Source: Planctomycetales bacterium | Lineage (GTDB): Bacteria; Planctomycetota; JAKEIC01 | Length of the DNA: 56,160 bases | Assembly: GCA_022614695.1 (NCBI GenBank) | Contig: JAKEIC010000295.1 | Span: forward strand, 1-56,160 | Reading direction: 5' to 3' | Shown here: positions 32,629 through 40,528 of the stretch, piece by piece | How the letters are laid out: each line of letters begins with the position of its first letter | How positions within the stretch are numbered: position 1 is the first letter of the stretch | Position numbers and translations under genes: made by a program | Notes under the pieces: generated by a model | Seen by the model: the letters and a program-made list of their open reading frames with translations, nothing else | Databases searched by the model: none | Told to the model about the DNA's origin: nothing

Positions 32629-32982
32629 CTAGATCGCCGCGTCGCGGCGCGTCGAGACGTGCTCGCGGATGGACCGGAGGTCGTCCGCCGAGAGCTCGAC
32701 GAACTTGAGCCCCATCTCGATCCGGCGGCCGGCCAGCTCCTGGAGCCGCACGACGCGCCCCCGCGTGTGGACGATCTTCTCGCCGAGCGCGATCCGCAGG
32801 TCAATCAGCGCGGAGAGTGGATAGGCCTTCGAGACCTCGAGCAGGATGCCGCCCTCGGACAGGTTCCGTGTCCGTCCGATCCCCTCGCCCTCGGCGCCGG
32901 GGGGCCCGTCCTCCGCCTCGTAGGAGACGAGGTTGAGAGAGACGACCCGCGTGTGGGTCCGTTTCTCGGCGCCGGAGTCCAT
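32629..32982 (-). CDS. PilZ-domain protein
   Basis: A 117-residue single-domain protein. The two c-di-GMP-binding motifs are present: the RxxxR-type KRTHTRV near residue 7 and the (D/N)xSxxG motif in TRNLSEGGILLEV near residue 40. The strands that follow (LIDLRIALGEKIVHTRGRVV, GLKFVELSADD) fit the PilZ barrel. It may regulate motility, exopolysaccharide or another output. It is convergent with the kinase operon, and the upstream -10-like TAGGAT lies between it and the split tRNA remnant. Confidence 0.85.
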   Translation of the reverse strand: MDSGAEKRTHTRVVSLNLVSYEAEDGPPGAEGEGIGRTRNLSEGGILLEVSKAYPLSALIDLRIALGEKIVHTRGRVVRLQELAGRRIEMGLKFVELSADDLRSIREHVSTRRDAAI

Positions 32983-32997
32983 CGGGGGCCGCGGGGA

Positions 32998-33003
32998 ATC
33001 CTA
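32998..33003 (-). promoter_or_regulatory. Candidate -10 (TAGGAT) for the PilZ gene
   Basis: TAGGAT ends 15 bases before ATG 32982. Confidence 0.35.
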
Positions 33004-33030
33004 TGCCAAGGGGAGCCAGGGGACAAGTGA

Positions 33031-33090
33031 TGGGCGGGGCAGGAGTCGAACCCGCACGGGCGTATCGCCCGCAGGATTTTAAATCCCGCG
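33031..33090 (-). pseudogene. Displaced 3' half of host tRNA-Leu(UAA)
   Basis: Reading the minus strand, the anticodon arm (TTTAAAA loop), a well-paired variable arm, a T-arm with TTCGACT loop and the 3' acceptor strand CCCGCCC followed by discriminator A are all intact. The bases 5' of the anticodon arm do not form an acceptor or D-arm: only 3 of 7 acceptor positions pair. The missing 5' half (GGGCGGG acceptor and D-arm) is found at 46612-46638, and joining the two gives a perfect tRNA-Leu. This is the host 3' half left behind after integration. Confidence 0.85.
33072..33090. repeat. attL: 19-bp core direct repeat in the tRNA-Leu anticodon arm
   Basis: CAGGATTTTAAATCCCGCG, identical to 46595-46613. 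The match starts and stops sharply at both ends, which defines the crossover region to within these 19 bases. Confidence 0.9.
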
Positions 33091-33144
33091 ACACGTCGCC
33101 GAACCCTCCGACCCTGCGAGACTTGGGAGGAGCCTCGCCGCCGT

Positions 33145-33161
33145 GCTACGTCCGGCGCTAC
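33145..33161 (+). repeat. Candidate integrase arm-site (left)
   Basis: GCTACGTCCGGCGCTAC lies 55 bases inside attL. A 15-of-17 match in the same orientation lies inside attR at 46438. The unit holds two GCTAC half-sites. Confidence 0.5.
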
Positions 33162-33182
33162 ACAGAAACCGGGAAACGGGGG

Positions 33183-34358
33183 TCACGCGCCCTCCGCGGC
33201 ACGCCGCTCGGGCTCGCCGGACGGGGCCTCGCCCCATCGCTCCGCGAGCGCGTCCATGACGCAGCGCTCCGTCCCGGCCGGCAGGGCGCGGGAGTACCGG
33301 AGGCTCATGGAGAGCGTCTTGTGCCCGAGCACGGACGCGATGGCAGCGGGGCTCGCCCCCGAGGCGGCCAGGTGCGCCCCGACGTGGTGCCGCAGGTCGT
33401 GGAGCCGGAGCCCATCGAACTTGAGCCGATCCGCCGCGCGCCGGAAGCCGGCCGAGAGCGTGTCCGGCTTGAGCCCCGGGAGCACCGGGTCCTCCCCGCC
33501 GACGCGCGCGGGGCCCCTGGCGGCCGAGAGCCGTCCGAGGATGGCGAGCGCCCCGGGCGTCGCCGGGATCGCGCGGGGGCGGCCGTTCTTGGAGCGCCGG
33601 ACGAGGATCTCCCGGCGGGCGAGCGACACGTCGGCCCAGCGGAGGGCGAGGATCTCCCCGCGGCGCGCGCCGGTCTCGGCGAGGAGCCCCACCGCGGCCG
33701 AGACGGGGCCCTCGGGGATGGCAGCGACGATGCGGGCCAGGTCCTCGCGCGTGAGGAACGGGACGGCCCGGGCGGGCTCGGATGGCCGCTTGACGGCGCG
33801 CGCGGGGTTGTCCCGCATGTACCCGCGCTCAAGCGCGGCCTTGAAGCACGTCGAGAGCGCCGCGGCGTAGCGGTTGAGTGTGGGGACCGACGCGCCCCTG
33901 GCGTCCCGGACGTGGGCGAGGAAGTCGGCCACGTCGCCGGGGCCGACCTCGGACAGCGGCTTCCCGCCGAGGAACTTCGCGGCGACCCGCAGCCGCGGGA
34001 CCTCGCTCGCCACCGTGGCGGGGCCGTGCCGGTTCCCGAGCGTGGGCTCGTACACCTTGAGGAAGTCGGCGAGGCTCACGGGCTCGACTGGCTTCACCCC
34101 GAGGACGCTCTCGGTGGCGATGGCGAGCCGCCGCGACGCGAGGAGGGAGACGGCCAGGGAGCGGGACGCCCCAGCGCACTCCCACCGCTCCCGCCCGGCC
34201 CCGTCCGTGTATCGGACGTACCAGTTCCCCGGGCGGCCGTCCTTCCGCCGCCGGCGGATGATGGAGCCCCACTCCCTGCGCCGGGAGTGCTTCCCAACCT
34301 CCTTGACGCTCGGCGTGGCTACAACGCTGGTGGCCGAGAACCCTGTCACCTGGTCCAT
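33183..34358 (-). CDS. int: Tyrosine recombinase (element integrase)
   Basis: A 391-residue phage-type integrase. An N-terminal arm-binding part (WGSIIRRRRKDGRPGNWYVR) is followed by a SAM-like core-binding domain (VADFLAHVRDARGASVPTLN) and the catalytic domain. Catalytic residues are visible in LLAETGARRGEILALRW (Arg), LRLHDLRHHVGAHLAASG (His-x-x-Arg) and LGHKTLSMSLRYSR (His and the Tyr nucleophile). It should drive integration at the 19-bp tRNA-Leu core. It lies immediately inside attL and points toward it. The HTH gene ends 3 bases upstream, so the two are co-transcribed. Confidence 0.93.
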   Translation of the reverse strand: MDQVTGFSATSVVATPSVKEVGKHSRRREWGSIIRRRRKDGRPGNWYVRYTDGAGRERWECAGASRSLAVSLLASRRLAIATESVLGVKPVEPVSLADFLKVYEPTLGNRHGPATVASEVPRLRVAAKFLGGKPLSEVGPGDVADFLAHVRDARGASVPTLNRYAAALSTCFKAALERGYMRDNPARAVKRPSEPARAVPFLTREDLARIVAAIPEGPVSAAVGLLAETGARRGEILALRWADVSLARREILVRRSKNGRPRAIPATPGALAILGRLSAARGPARVGGEDPVLPGLKPDTLSAGFRRAADRLKFDGLRLHDLRHHVGAHLAASGASPAAIASVLGHKTLSMSLRYSRALPAGTERCVMDALAERWGEAPSGEPERRAAEGA

Positions 34359-34361
34359 GAG

Positions 34362-34625
34362 CTACCCCCTCTCGGCGGGCGGCCAAGCGCCCGCGAGCCA
34401 CAAGTCCACGATGCGGCGGTAGAGCCCCCGGGGTTCCGTGCCCAGCTCCCATTCAGCGAGCGTGACACGGTTCGCCCCAATCTCATCGGCAGCAGCCGCC
34501 TGCGAAAGCCTGCGCCTAGCCCGCTCGCGGATGAGACGGCCCGCGAGTCCGAGCGGACGCCCCCCCGCCCGATCCTTGTGCGGCCGGGCGATCGGGCCTC
34601 CTAGCCTCGGAGCGGTGGGAGACAT
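34362..34625 (-). CDS. XRE/Cro-like HTH regulator
   Basis: An 87-residue protein. After a basic N-terminal stretch comes a five-helix DNA-binding domain: LAGRLIRERARRRLSQAAAA, DEIGANRVTLAEWELGTEPR, GLYRRIVDLWL. The Q-A-A-A-A-D-E-I-G motif fits an XRE-type helix-turn-helix. ATG 34625 is preceded by a strong promoter 7 bases away and lies within an inverted repeat, which suggests autorepression. Being just upstream of the integrase, it may control excision and integration. Confidence 0.75.
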   Translation of the reverse strand: MSPTAPRLGGPIARPHKDRAGGRPLGLAGRLIRERARRRLSQAAAADEIGANRVTLAEWELGTEPRGLYRRIVDLWLAGAWPPAERG

Positions 34626-34642
34626 GTCGTTTATACTACATG
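34623..34642. promoter_or_regulatory. Inverted repeat (operator candidate) over the HTH promoter
   Basis: CATGT (34623-34627), 10 bases, ACATG (34638-34642). It spans the start codon and the -10 box of the HTH gene, the expected place for autorepression. Confidence 0.4.
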
Positions 34643-34661
34643 AGTCACTGAGCCGCGTCAA
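34633..34661 (-). promoter_or_regulatory. Promoter of the HTH-integrase operon
   Basis: TTGACG (34656-34661), a 17-base spacer, TAGTAT (34633-34638), then 7 bases to ATG 34625. No Shine-Dalgarno; a leaderless start is predicted. Confidence 0.65.
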
Positions 34662-34828
34662 GAAGGGGGTATCCCGAAGATGGGCGCAGGAAGCACGAGG
34701 ACCCAGGGAGTCGCCCCAGGGCATGCCCAGGGCGTTCCCCCTTCCTGGTGAGAGGGGGCCGCCGGAGCCATCGGGAATGAGGGGCCAATAGTCGCGGAAC
34801 CTGGACGGGGAATTGGGGAAGTCTCAGC

Positions 34829-34856
34829 TTGACTCTCGGGGCGACCAGTCGAGAAT
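34829..34856 (+). promoter_or_regulatory. Promoter of the 34866 gene
   Basis: TTGACT, a 16-base spacer, GAGAAT, then 9 bases to GTG 34866. It is divergent from the integrase operon. Confidence 0.55.
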
Positions 34857-34865
34857 CGGGGTGTT

Positions 34866-35366
34866 GTGTCGGTCAGCTCTCTCCTGACAAGGGCGCGGGT
34901 TGGCCGCGCACCGATGACCCACCGCCCGCCCCCTACGCCACTCCGGATGCTGGTCGTACCTGGAGGCGGAACCCGGTACACGATTCCGGACGCCCGTGCG
35001 CCAAGTGTTCCGATTCAGCAGGTCCAGGCGACCATCATGAGTGCGCGCATCGCTCTCGCTTCCAAGGCCGAGGGGATGTCTCCCACGGACCTTGCGAAGT
35101 GCGTGATTCAGGTGCTCAAGGCGCCAGCCAGGATCTACGTGGGCAACTCGGGAGGATGGTACTACTTCCTCAACTCCAGGAAGCTGACCGCCCAGGTGCC
35201 GCGGGTCCACCTCGCGAAGGTGCCAAGCTCTGTCTTCTGCGCACGAGTGCGACCCGACGCGGTGCCTCCAGGGCTAGTCGTGAGCGTCTGCTCGTTTGAG
35301 GCAAGCGACCCGATGGACCCCGATTCTCCACTGGATCGGCGGACCCGCCAAACTCTGATACTATAG
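34866..35366 (+). CDS. Hypothetical element protein with aromatic core motif
   Basis: A 166-residue protein of unknown family. The first 55 residues look disordered. The rest is compact: MSPTDLAKCVIQVLKAPARI, YVGNSGGWYYFLNSRKLTA, VHLAKVPSSVFCARVRPDAV. The GGWYYFLN strand and the SVFCARVRP strand resemble small phage nuclease or toxin-like folds, but I cannot assign one. GTG 34866 is supported by the promoter 9 bases upstream; an ATG at 35037 would give a 109-residue protein. The stop is followed after 8 bases by the DUF2283-like gene, so they form an operon. Confidence 0.55.
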   Translation: MSVSSLLTRARVGRAPMTHRPPPTPLRMLVVPGGGTRYTIPDARAPSVPIQQVQATIMSARIALASKAEGMSPTDLAKCVIQVLKAPARIYVGNSGGWYYFLNSRKLTAQVPRVHLAKVPSSVFCARVRPDAVPPGLVVSVCSFEASDPMDPDSPLDRRTRQTLIL

Positions 35367-35374
35367 GGGTGAGC

Positions 35375-35830
35375 ATGCGACTCGAAGATGCCTTCGAGGA
35401 ACTCGAACGCGACGCCAAGGGCGTCGGTGAGCCCCCGTTCGCGTGGTTCAACCCCGATGGGGACACGCTCGAAGTCTACTTCGAGGCCGGGCCGAGGCTC
35501 GCCGAGCGCGTGGACGACCTCATCTCGGTCTTCGTGTCCGCCGAGGATGAGAGCCGGGTCGTAGGGCTCGCCATCAAGAATATCACCAAGCACTTCGGGG
35601 CCAGCGGCATCAAGGGCGCCTTCCTCGCGCCCGGGAAAGCCAAGCTGGCAGCGCTCATTGCGGGTGCGCACTTCGCGCTGGGGTATCGGTTGGAGCGAAC
35701 CATGGGGGCACGGCCCGTTGAGCATCTCACCCGATACCGTGACCTGATCCGCCGAGTCGGCGACCGAGAGATAGACGTCCCGAAGGAGATGTTCGCGGGC
35801 CACGGCGCGCCACAGGGGTCGGCCCAGTAG
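35375..35830 (+). CDS. DUF2283-like protein
   Basis: A 151-residue protein. The N-terminal part has the DUF2283 pattern: FAWFNPDGDTLEVYFEAGPR, RVDDLISVFVSAEDESRVVG, LAIKNITKHFG. The C-terminal half is helical and basic (LTRYRDLIRRVGDREIDVPK). The function of DUF2283 proteins is not established; they are often near toxin-antitoxin genes. The ATG has AGGGG about 5 bases upstream; a GTG at 35369 is an alternative. It is in an operon with the preceding gene. Confidence 0.6.
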   Translation: MRLEDAFEELERDAKGVGEPPFAWFNPDGDTLEVYFEAGPRLAERVDDLISVFVSAEDESRVVGLAIKNITKHFGASGIKGAFLAPGKAKLAALIAGAHFALGYRLERTMGARPVEHLTRYRDLIRRVGDREIDVPKEMFAGHGAPQGSAQ

Positions 35831-35883
35831 GCCCCCTGCGCGCTGATCGGCGGCCACTGAACGTCGCGCCGGGTGTCTCTCGC

Positions 35884-36014
35884 GTGGCCCGCCCTTCCGG
35901 GCCGGCAGGGAGCATTGATCTGGACGCGCCGACGTAGTAGTCTCACGTCGCGGCCGGAAGGCCGCATCACCGGGGCCGAAGCCCCGGCAGCACGCATCCG
36001 GGCCCGACGGCCCG
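35884..36014 (+). other. Array of four GC stem-loops ending at a ribosome binding site
   Basis: Four perfect hairpins in 131 bases: GGCCCG/CGGGCC (35884-35901), GCGGCC-GGAA-GGCCGC (35950-35965), CCGGGGC-CGAA-GCCCCGG (35970-35987) and CGGGCC-CGAC-GGCCCG (35999-36014). The last one ends at the GAGGAGG that serves GTG 36027. They could act as an RNA leader controlling the 36027 gene, or as transcription pause or stop signals. This accounts for the gene-free stretch 35831-36026. Confidence 0.6.
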
Positions 36015-36026
36015 AGGAGGTTGGCC

Positions 36027-36662
36027 GTGAAGCCGAACCGCAAGCGATCCTGGTACGGGACGAGGGGCAACCTGCCCCTGCCGGTGCCCGGGGGCCAGAA
36101 CACCTCAGCGCCAGGCGCGCGAAGTCTGGTGGGCGTCGGCACTCCTCCCACAGCCACGCCGCCTGAGCCGGCGACGCTCTTGGAGACCCTCCCCGCGGAG
36201 TTGGCCGCGGAGCGGACAAGCGTGCTCGCCGCTCGTCAGGACGAAGTTTCGCATCTCGTCGCCCAACTCGACTTGCACGCCCGGCGGCTCGGCGAGCGCT
36301 TCGGTGTGCACGGCGAGCCGCTCCCGCTTGAGCGGCGGCCCGAGTCGCCGAACCTGGGGCTCGAAGTCCTTCGCGCGATGCTCGTCGCGGAGAAGACGTT
36401 TCGCCTCACGCGGCACAGCGAGCGATGGGGGATCTTCTACCTGGAGGGTCTGACGATCCTGAGTGCTGCGCGCCAGCCCGACGGGGGCGGAGTCGTGCGT
36501 CCGCTGCCGGAGTGCTCCATCGAGGTGAAACGGCGCTTCCTCCAGGTCTCCCGTGACTTCTTCGCTGCGTACCTGGGGCGCGTCCGGGAGACGGTCGCCG
36601 GGATCGAGACCGACCTCGGCCTGGGGATGGGGGTGCTAGAGGCGCTTCAGCGACTGGCCTAG
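36027..36662 (+). CDS. Hypothetical element protein
   Basis: A 211-residue protein with no recognised domain. A disordered Pro-rich N-terminus (residues 1-45) is followed by helices: TLLETLPAELAAERTSVLAA, RQDEVSHLVAQLDLHARRLG, GLEVLRAMLVAEKTFRLTRH, VKRRFLQVSRDFFAAYLGRV. The GTG start is set by GAGGAGG 6 bases upstream; a TTG at 36021 overlaps that site. It could be a DNA-binding or structural helper of the element. Confidence 0.5.
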   Translation: MKPNRKRSWYGTRGNLPLPVPGGQNTSAPGARSLVGVGTPPTATPPEPATLLETLPAELAAERTSVLAARQDEVSHLVAQLDLHARRLGERFGVHGEPLPLERRPESPNLGLEVLRAMLVAEKTFRLTRHSERWGIFYLEGLTILSAARQPDGGGVVRPLPECSIEVKRRFLQVSRDFFAAYLGRVRETVAGIETDLGLGMGVLEALQRLA

Positions 36663-36739
36663 AGGTGCGCACCCAGGGATGGGCGTCGTCCGGCCGGTCG
36701 GCAAGTCTCGTGAAGGGCCATGGGCCCAGAGGAGTCCAC

Positions 36740-36988
36740 GTGTGGTACTGCAAGAGTTGTAGGTGCTACGTCCACGACAACGAGGCGGTCACTTCCAACG
36801 ACGCGAAGGCGCTCTGCGGACTTGGCGGAGCGGGCCTCGGAGCAAGGGGCGGCGTCTGGGGCGCTCTCGCGGGTGCCCTGCTCGGCGCGCTCGCCGGTGC
36901 CGTGATTGACGCCTACGTGCGCCCCAAGTGCCCTGTCTGTGCGACGGTGCTCCGCGCGGTCGCCGACGACTTGCTCGGGGCGGGATAG
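36740..36988 (+). CDS. Small zinc-binding protein with glycine-rich membrane segment
   Basis: An 82-residue protein. Two CxxC pairs (WYCKSCRCYVH near the start and PKCPVCATVL near the end) probably bind one zinc. Between them is a Gly/Ala-rich hydrophobic run with GxxxG spacing (ARGGVWGALAGALLGALAGA), like a glycine-zipper membrane hairpin. GAGGAG lies 6 bases before GTG 36740. The layout suggests a zinc ribbon split by an inserted transmembrane hairpin. Function unknown. Confidence 0.5.
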   Translation: MWYCKSCRCYVHDNEAVTSNDAKALCGLGGAGLGARGGVWGALAGALLGALAGAVIDAYVRPKCPVCATVLRAVADDLLGAG

Positions 36989-37063
36989 CCGGACCACACT
37001 CCTGTCGCGGAGGCTCCGCCCACGGCGCCATCCTTGGGGCGGAGGGGGCGTGTCTCTCGCCCA

Positions 37064-37636
37064 TCACACCCACCGGGACATCGCCTCGTGCACGACCATG
37101 CACTCCAGTTCCAACAGGTCCTCCACCCGGGCCGTGAGCTGCGCCCGTCTCTTCCGGTAGCGTGCCTTCGCGAGTCGGCTCTCGATCCGCGCCTGAGCCG
37201 AGCGGATGCTGGCCAACTCCGCGCCGAGGTCACGGTGCCGTCGGCGGCAGCGGTACGTGAGGCGGGAGCACGCCCGACAGGCGAAGTAGCGCCCCGAGAA
37301 GTAGATCAACCCGCAGCGCCGGCCGCAGCCCTGTGCGGGGCAGCGGAACCACGGCCTCGCCCCCCCATACCCGCACGCGGTCCACTCGATCGTCACGGCG
37401 TAGGAGACCTCCTCCTGGTCCACGACGTAGGCGAACCCGAGCGTCTGGCAACCTCGGCCGGAGCCCCGTACGGGCCGCGTACCGATGCGCGCCAGGACTT
37501 CCTTTTCTCGCTTCCACTCCCAGACTTGATCGCCGACGAGCCCGCCGCCTCGGTACACGCCGAGGATGTCCAGCCGGTAGGACTCGCCGACGAGCCCCGT
37601 CCACCGCCGCGGGGGGCCGCTCCCCCAACCGCCCAT
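37064..37636 (-). CDS. Conserved mobile-element protein with two CxxC zinc sites
   Basis: A 190-residue protein that starts MGGWGSGPPRRWTGLVGESY, the typical opening of a family common in prophages and integrative elements. Further on is the characteristic WFRCPAQGCGRRCGLIYFSG and FACRACSRLTYRCRRRHRD, two CxxC-type knuckles forming a zinc ribbon, then a basic helical tail. Function is unknown; a nucleic-acid-binding role is likely. GGAGGA lies just upstream, and the ATG overlaps the preceding stop (TGATG). Confidence 0.7.
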   Translation of the reverse strand: MGGWGSGPPRRWTGLVGESYRLDILGVYRGGGLVGDQVWEWKREKEVLARIGTRPVRGSGRGCQTLGFAYVVDQEEVSYAVTIEWTACGYGGARPWFRCPAQGCGRRCGLIYFSGRYFACRACSRLTYRCRRRHRDLGAELASIRSAQARIESRLAKARYRKRRAQLTARVEDLLELECMVVHEAMSRWV

Positions 37637-37902
37637 CACTCCTCCAGGCTGGCCAGCAACTGCTCGGTCCTGGTGGGCGGCCGGGGCGGGACCCCGCCTA
37701 CCTGTCGGAGCGCGAGGTCCTGATCCACGGCCGTCGCGGGGACAATCCCCGCGCGGCTCAGGACGGCCTCGCACGCTCGAAGTCGGACTCGCTCATCCTT
37801 CGCGTCGAGGAGGCCCACGAGCGCGGAGGCGGCCTTCCCGATGGCGGCTCGCAGCGCCGCCCTCGCCTCGCTCAGTTCCTTCGCCTGGTCTTCTCGGTTC
37901 AT
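37636..37902 (-). CDS. Small helical element protein
   Basis: An 88-residue protein, entirely helical in appearance: MNREDQAKELSEARAALRAA, SALVGLLDAKDERVRLRACE, AVLSRAGIVPATAVDQDLAL. The middle resembles one or two HEAT-like hairpins of the kind seen in some phage small proteins. GGGAGGG lies 4 bases before the ATG. It is translationally coupled to the zinc protein downstream. Family and function are not recognised. Confidence 0.5.
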   Translation of the reverse strand: MNREDQAKELSEARAALRAAIGKAASALVGLLDAKDERVRLRACEAVLSRAGIVPATAVDQDLALRQVGGVPPRPPTRTEQLLASLEE

Positions 37903-37922
37903 GCGCCCTCCCTGTTTTCGGC

Positions 37923-37950
37923 CGCTCGGATTTCCGTAATCATCCGAGCG
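37923..37950. repeat. 9-bp perfect inverted repeat between element genes
   Basis: CGCTCGGAT, 10 bases, ATCCGAGCG, in the 66-base spacer between the excisionase-like gene and the 88-residue protein gene. It could be a terminator-like hairpin or an operator; there is no long T-run. Confidence 0.6.
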
Positions 37951-37968
37951 AGCACTCCTCCCTAGCTC

Positions 37969-38334
37969 TCACCGCCTCCGCTTCGGCTGACGCCCCAACC
38001 CGGGGACCACGCCGCACGCGCGCCGCTGGGGCTCCTCGGGCATCTCCCGGGCGATCCAATCGAGCAGGACTACCCGGGTCACGAGCCACGCCCGCCCGAG
38101 TCGTCGGCAGCCTGGGACCTCCTGCCGGCGCGCGAGCCGTCGGAACTCGGCAAGCGTTGTCCCGAGTGCCTGCGCGGCCTCCTCGGCCGTCCACGTGAGC
38201 CGCCCCGGGAGCCCCTGAGCCGCGGCAGGAGCCTCGGGGGCGGGCGAGCGGGCCTCGGCGCGGGGCGTGGAACCTTGGGCGGGGGCCTCGGGGCCTGTGG
38301 GGGCGGGGAGCGGATCGGGCTCGCCCGGGTGCAT
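37969..38334 (-). CDS. Excisionase/MerR-like HTH protein
   Basis: A 121-residue protein. After a Pro/Ala-rich N-terminus comes a small winged-helix DNA-binding domain: LTWTAEEAAQALGTTLAEFR, RLARRQEVPGCRRLGRAWLV, TRVVLLDWIAREM. This is the helix-turn-helix pattern of excisionases and 'HTH_17' proteins. GGAGG, located inside the end of the primase gene, serves its ATG, and the two genes are 1 base apart. It may control directionality of recombination or transcription of the replication module. Confidence 0.65.
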   Translation of the reverse strand: MHPGEPDPLPAPTGPEAPAQGSTPRAEARSPAPEAPAAAQGLPGRLTWTAEEAAQALGTTLAEFRRLARRQEVPGCRRLGRAWLVTRVVLLDWIAREMPEEPQRRACGVVPGLGRQPKRRR

Positions 38335-38335
38335 C

Positions 38336-40528
38336 TCAACCCTCCTGCCCGGGCTCGCGATCCGGAGGCGTCGGAGGGGGGGAGGGGGTGTCTATCCCCC
38401 CGCGCAACGGTGCAACCGTGCAACGGTCCTCGCCGAGGAGGGCCTCGGGTGACGGGAGGAGAGGCTCGTCCTCGGGGAGCGGGTCGCCGAGGACGTACCG
38501 GGCTGGCCGGCCCTTTCGTTCCTCCTCGTTCCGGAGGAACCCCCGGTCCTCGGCGCGCGATGCCCGGCGGGAGGCGGCGGACTTGTCGAGGTGGAGGGCT
38601 GCCGCGAGCTTGGCGACGGAGACAGGGCCGGGCCCAAGCGCGCAGACCTTCTCGACGGCCTCCCGCACCTCCGGCGAGACGGTGCGCTCGGCGGCGTCGG
38701 CCAGGAGGGCTGCGACCAGCTCGCGGACAGCGGCGTAGTCCGCTAGAGTCGCCACGACTCGTCCGGCGGGGTCTCTCTCCCGCGTCGCGCGGTGCAAGAG
38801 GGCGTGAGCCTCGACGAGACGGAGAACCGCCCCGAAGTCGCGGCGCAGCCTGACGGCGACGGGCGGGATCAGCTTCGCGAGCGCCTCCGCGTAGGGGACG
38901 ACGACCTTGGCGTGCTCCGCGGCCTGCCACTCCTGCAACGCGATCCACGGGGCCGGGTCGGGACTGTCGGCCGCGCCCTTGGCGCAAGCGAGGAGCACGG
39001 CTTTCGTTTGCTCCTGCGTGTCGGTGACAGGCACCGAGAGGAGCCTCGTCTCGTTCTCCGGATGGAGCCTGACGGCCGTCGTGGTCACGAGGAGCCCGGT
39101 CGGACCCTCCCGCTCGATCAGGCGGGGACGCAGCCCGTCCTTGGTCTTCTCGACTGTCTCGTACCGGAGCCTTCCCTCGGAGAGCAAGGAGCGGACGAGG
39201 TAGCTCGCAAACTCGGACTTCAAGCCGACGGCCTCGTACACGACGAGCATCCGGTGCGAGAGCGGCTCCTCGGAGTAGGCGAGCGCCCGCTCGGACATGG
39301 CAGAGAGCGCGTAGTAGGCCGACAATGGGAAGAACACGAGGACGCGCTCGACGACGAAGGACTTCCCAGCGGACGACGGTCCCTTCACGACGACGGAGAC
39401 GGGACGCGCGAGGAGCCGGCTCGTCACCGACAGGTAGAGGAGCTTCGCGGCCCGAGACTCGCCGACGACGCCAGCCTGCTCGACGGCCGTAGCGAACTTG
39501 TCGAGGATGTCCCGCTCCCGCGCGAGGTCCCCGCATCGCCCCAGGGCTATCGCAGCTCGGCCGCGGGCCTCCGACGACTCCTCCTCGGTCCACGGCCGGG
39601 CCGCCGCGAGAGCGGCCTCCCACCGCTCGCGGAATCGAGCGGGGTCGGAGAGGTAGAGCGCGCTCGGGTCCTTCGTCGCCGCCGGGAGTCGGACGAGCCG
39701 AACCCGGTCCCGGATCTTCGAGCGAGCCACCCAGGCGAGGACCGCCTCGCCGCCCGTGTCGGGCTCGACGAGGACGTAGATCGTCGCGATTCCGTCGAGA
39801 AGGGGCGCCCACTCCTCGCGCCAGGTCGTCGCCCCGGGGAGTCCGAGCGCTGGGAAACCGTGGAGCCAAAGGGTCTGCGAGTCGGACTCGCCCTCGACGA
39901 GCGTGACGGCTCCGGCCTTCCGGACGTCGTCGAGCCGCCAGAGCCCGTACAGGATCGGCTTCGAGCCCTTCCGCCACCGGAACTTGTCCTTCGCGTCGAG
40001 CGCGATCCGGAACCGGACCGCGGCCTCGCCTCCGTCCTGGGATCGGTAGGGGATGCGAACGGCCGGGCGGCCGCGCAGGGACAGGTCCGAGAGCCCGATC
40101 TCCCGCAAGAAGTCGAGCGGAAGGCGCTTCGCCTCACCATAGGCGCCGAGAGTGCAGCCGGGGTGTTGCGCCGTTGCGCCGTTGATCGGGGGGATAGAGG
40201 ACCCCCCCTCCCCCTCGGCGTGGGGCTTCCCGTTGGAACCTGAGCCTCCGAGATAGGTCTCCTCGATCCACCGTGCGGCATCGGCACGGCGCCCGAGGGC
40301 GCGGACGCGACACGTCACGTCGAGGAGGCCGAGGGAGAGCCCGCAGGCGAAGCACTTCACTCCGCCCCGTTGGGCGTTGACCTGCATCGAGGGGTGAGCA
40401 TCGCCGTTCTTGTGCTTCCCCGCGTCCAGACACCGGACCTTGCCCTCGGGGTTCGGCTCGCCGAGGAGGTCGCGTAGGACGCGAGCCCGCCCATCAGGAC
40501 CCAGCCGCTCGATGATGGTCGGACTCAC
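38336..40528 (-). CDS. Primase-helicase of the element (CHC2-like zinc, Toprim, P-loop ATPase)
   Basis: A 730-residue replication protein. A zinc-binding region (C33, H39/H45, CFACG with C59 and C62) is followed by a Toprim core (VTLVEGESDSQTLWLHGFPA with Glu212, and VLVEPDTGGEAVLAW with the Asp). An ATPase domain has Walker A GPSSAGKS at 383-390 and a following acidic strand (MLVVYEAVG). The C-terminus has a winged-helix pattern (VSVAKLAAALHLDKSAASRR). It probably primes and unwinds element DNA. The GTG start overlaps the stop of the preceding HTH gene. Confidence 0.85.
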   Translation of the reverse strand: MSPTIIERLGPDGRARVLRDLLGEPNPEGKVRCLDAGKHKNGDAHPSMQVNAQRGGVKCFACGLSLGLLDVTCRVRALGRRADAARWIEETYLGGSGSNGKPHAEGEGGSSIPPINGATAQHPGCTLGAYGEAKRLPLDFLREIGLSDLSLRGRPAVRIPYRSQDGGEAAVRFRIALDAKDKFRWRKGSKPILYGLWRLDDVRKAGAVTLVEGESDSQTLWLHGFPALGLPGATTWREEWAPLLDGIATIYVLVEPDTGGEAVLAWVARSKIRDRVRLVRLPAATKDPSALYLSDPARFRERWEAALAAARPWTEEESSEARGRAAIALGRCGDLARERDILDKFATAVEQAGVVGESRAAKLLYLSVTSRLLARPVSVVVKGPSSAGKSFVVERVLVFFPLSAYYALSAMSERALAYSEEPLSHRMLVVYEAVGLKSEFASYLVRSLLSEGRLRYETVEKTKDGLRPRLIEREGPTGLLVTTTAVRLHPENETRLLSVPVTDTQEQTKAVLLACAKGAADSPDPAPWIALQEWQAAEHAKVVVPYAEALAKLIPPVAVRLRRDFGAVLRLVEAHALLHRATRERDPAGRVVATLADYAAVRELVAALLADAAERTVSPEVREAVEKVCALGPGPVSVAKLAAALHLDKSAASRRASRAEDRGFLRNEEERKGRPARYVLGDPLPEDEPLLPSPEALLGEDRCTVAPLRGGIDTPSPPPTPPDREPGQEG

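Noticed and set aside
33031-33115. A second complete tRNA-Leu at the left end
   Set aside because: Only the 3' half from the anticodon arm is tRNA-like. The upstream bases pair at 3 of 7 acceptor positions and do not form a D-stem.
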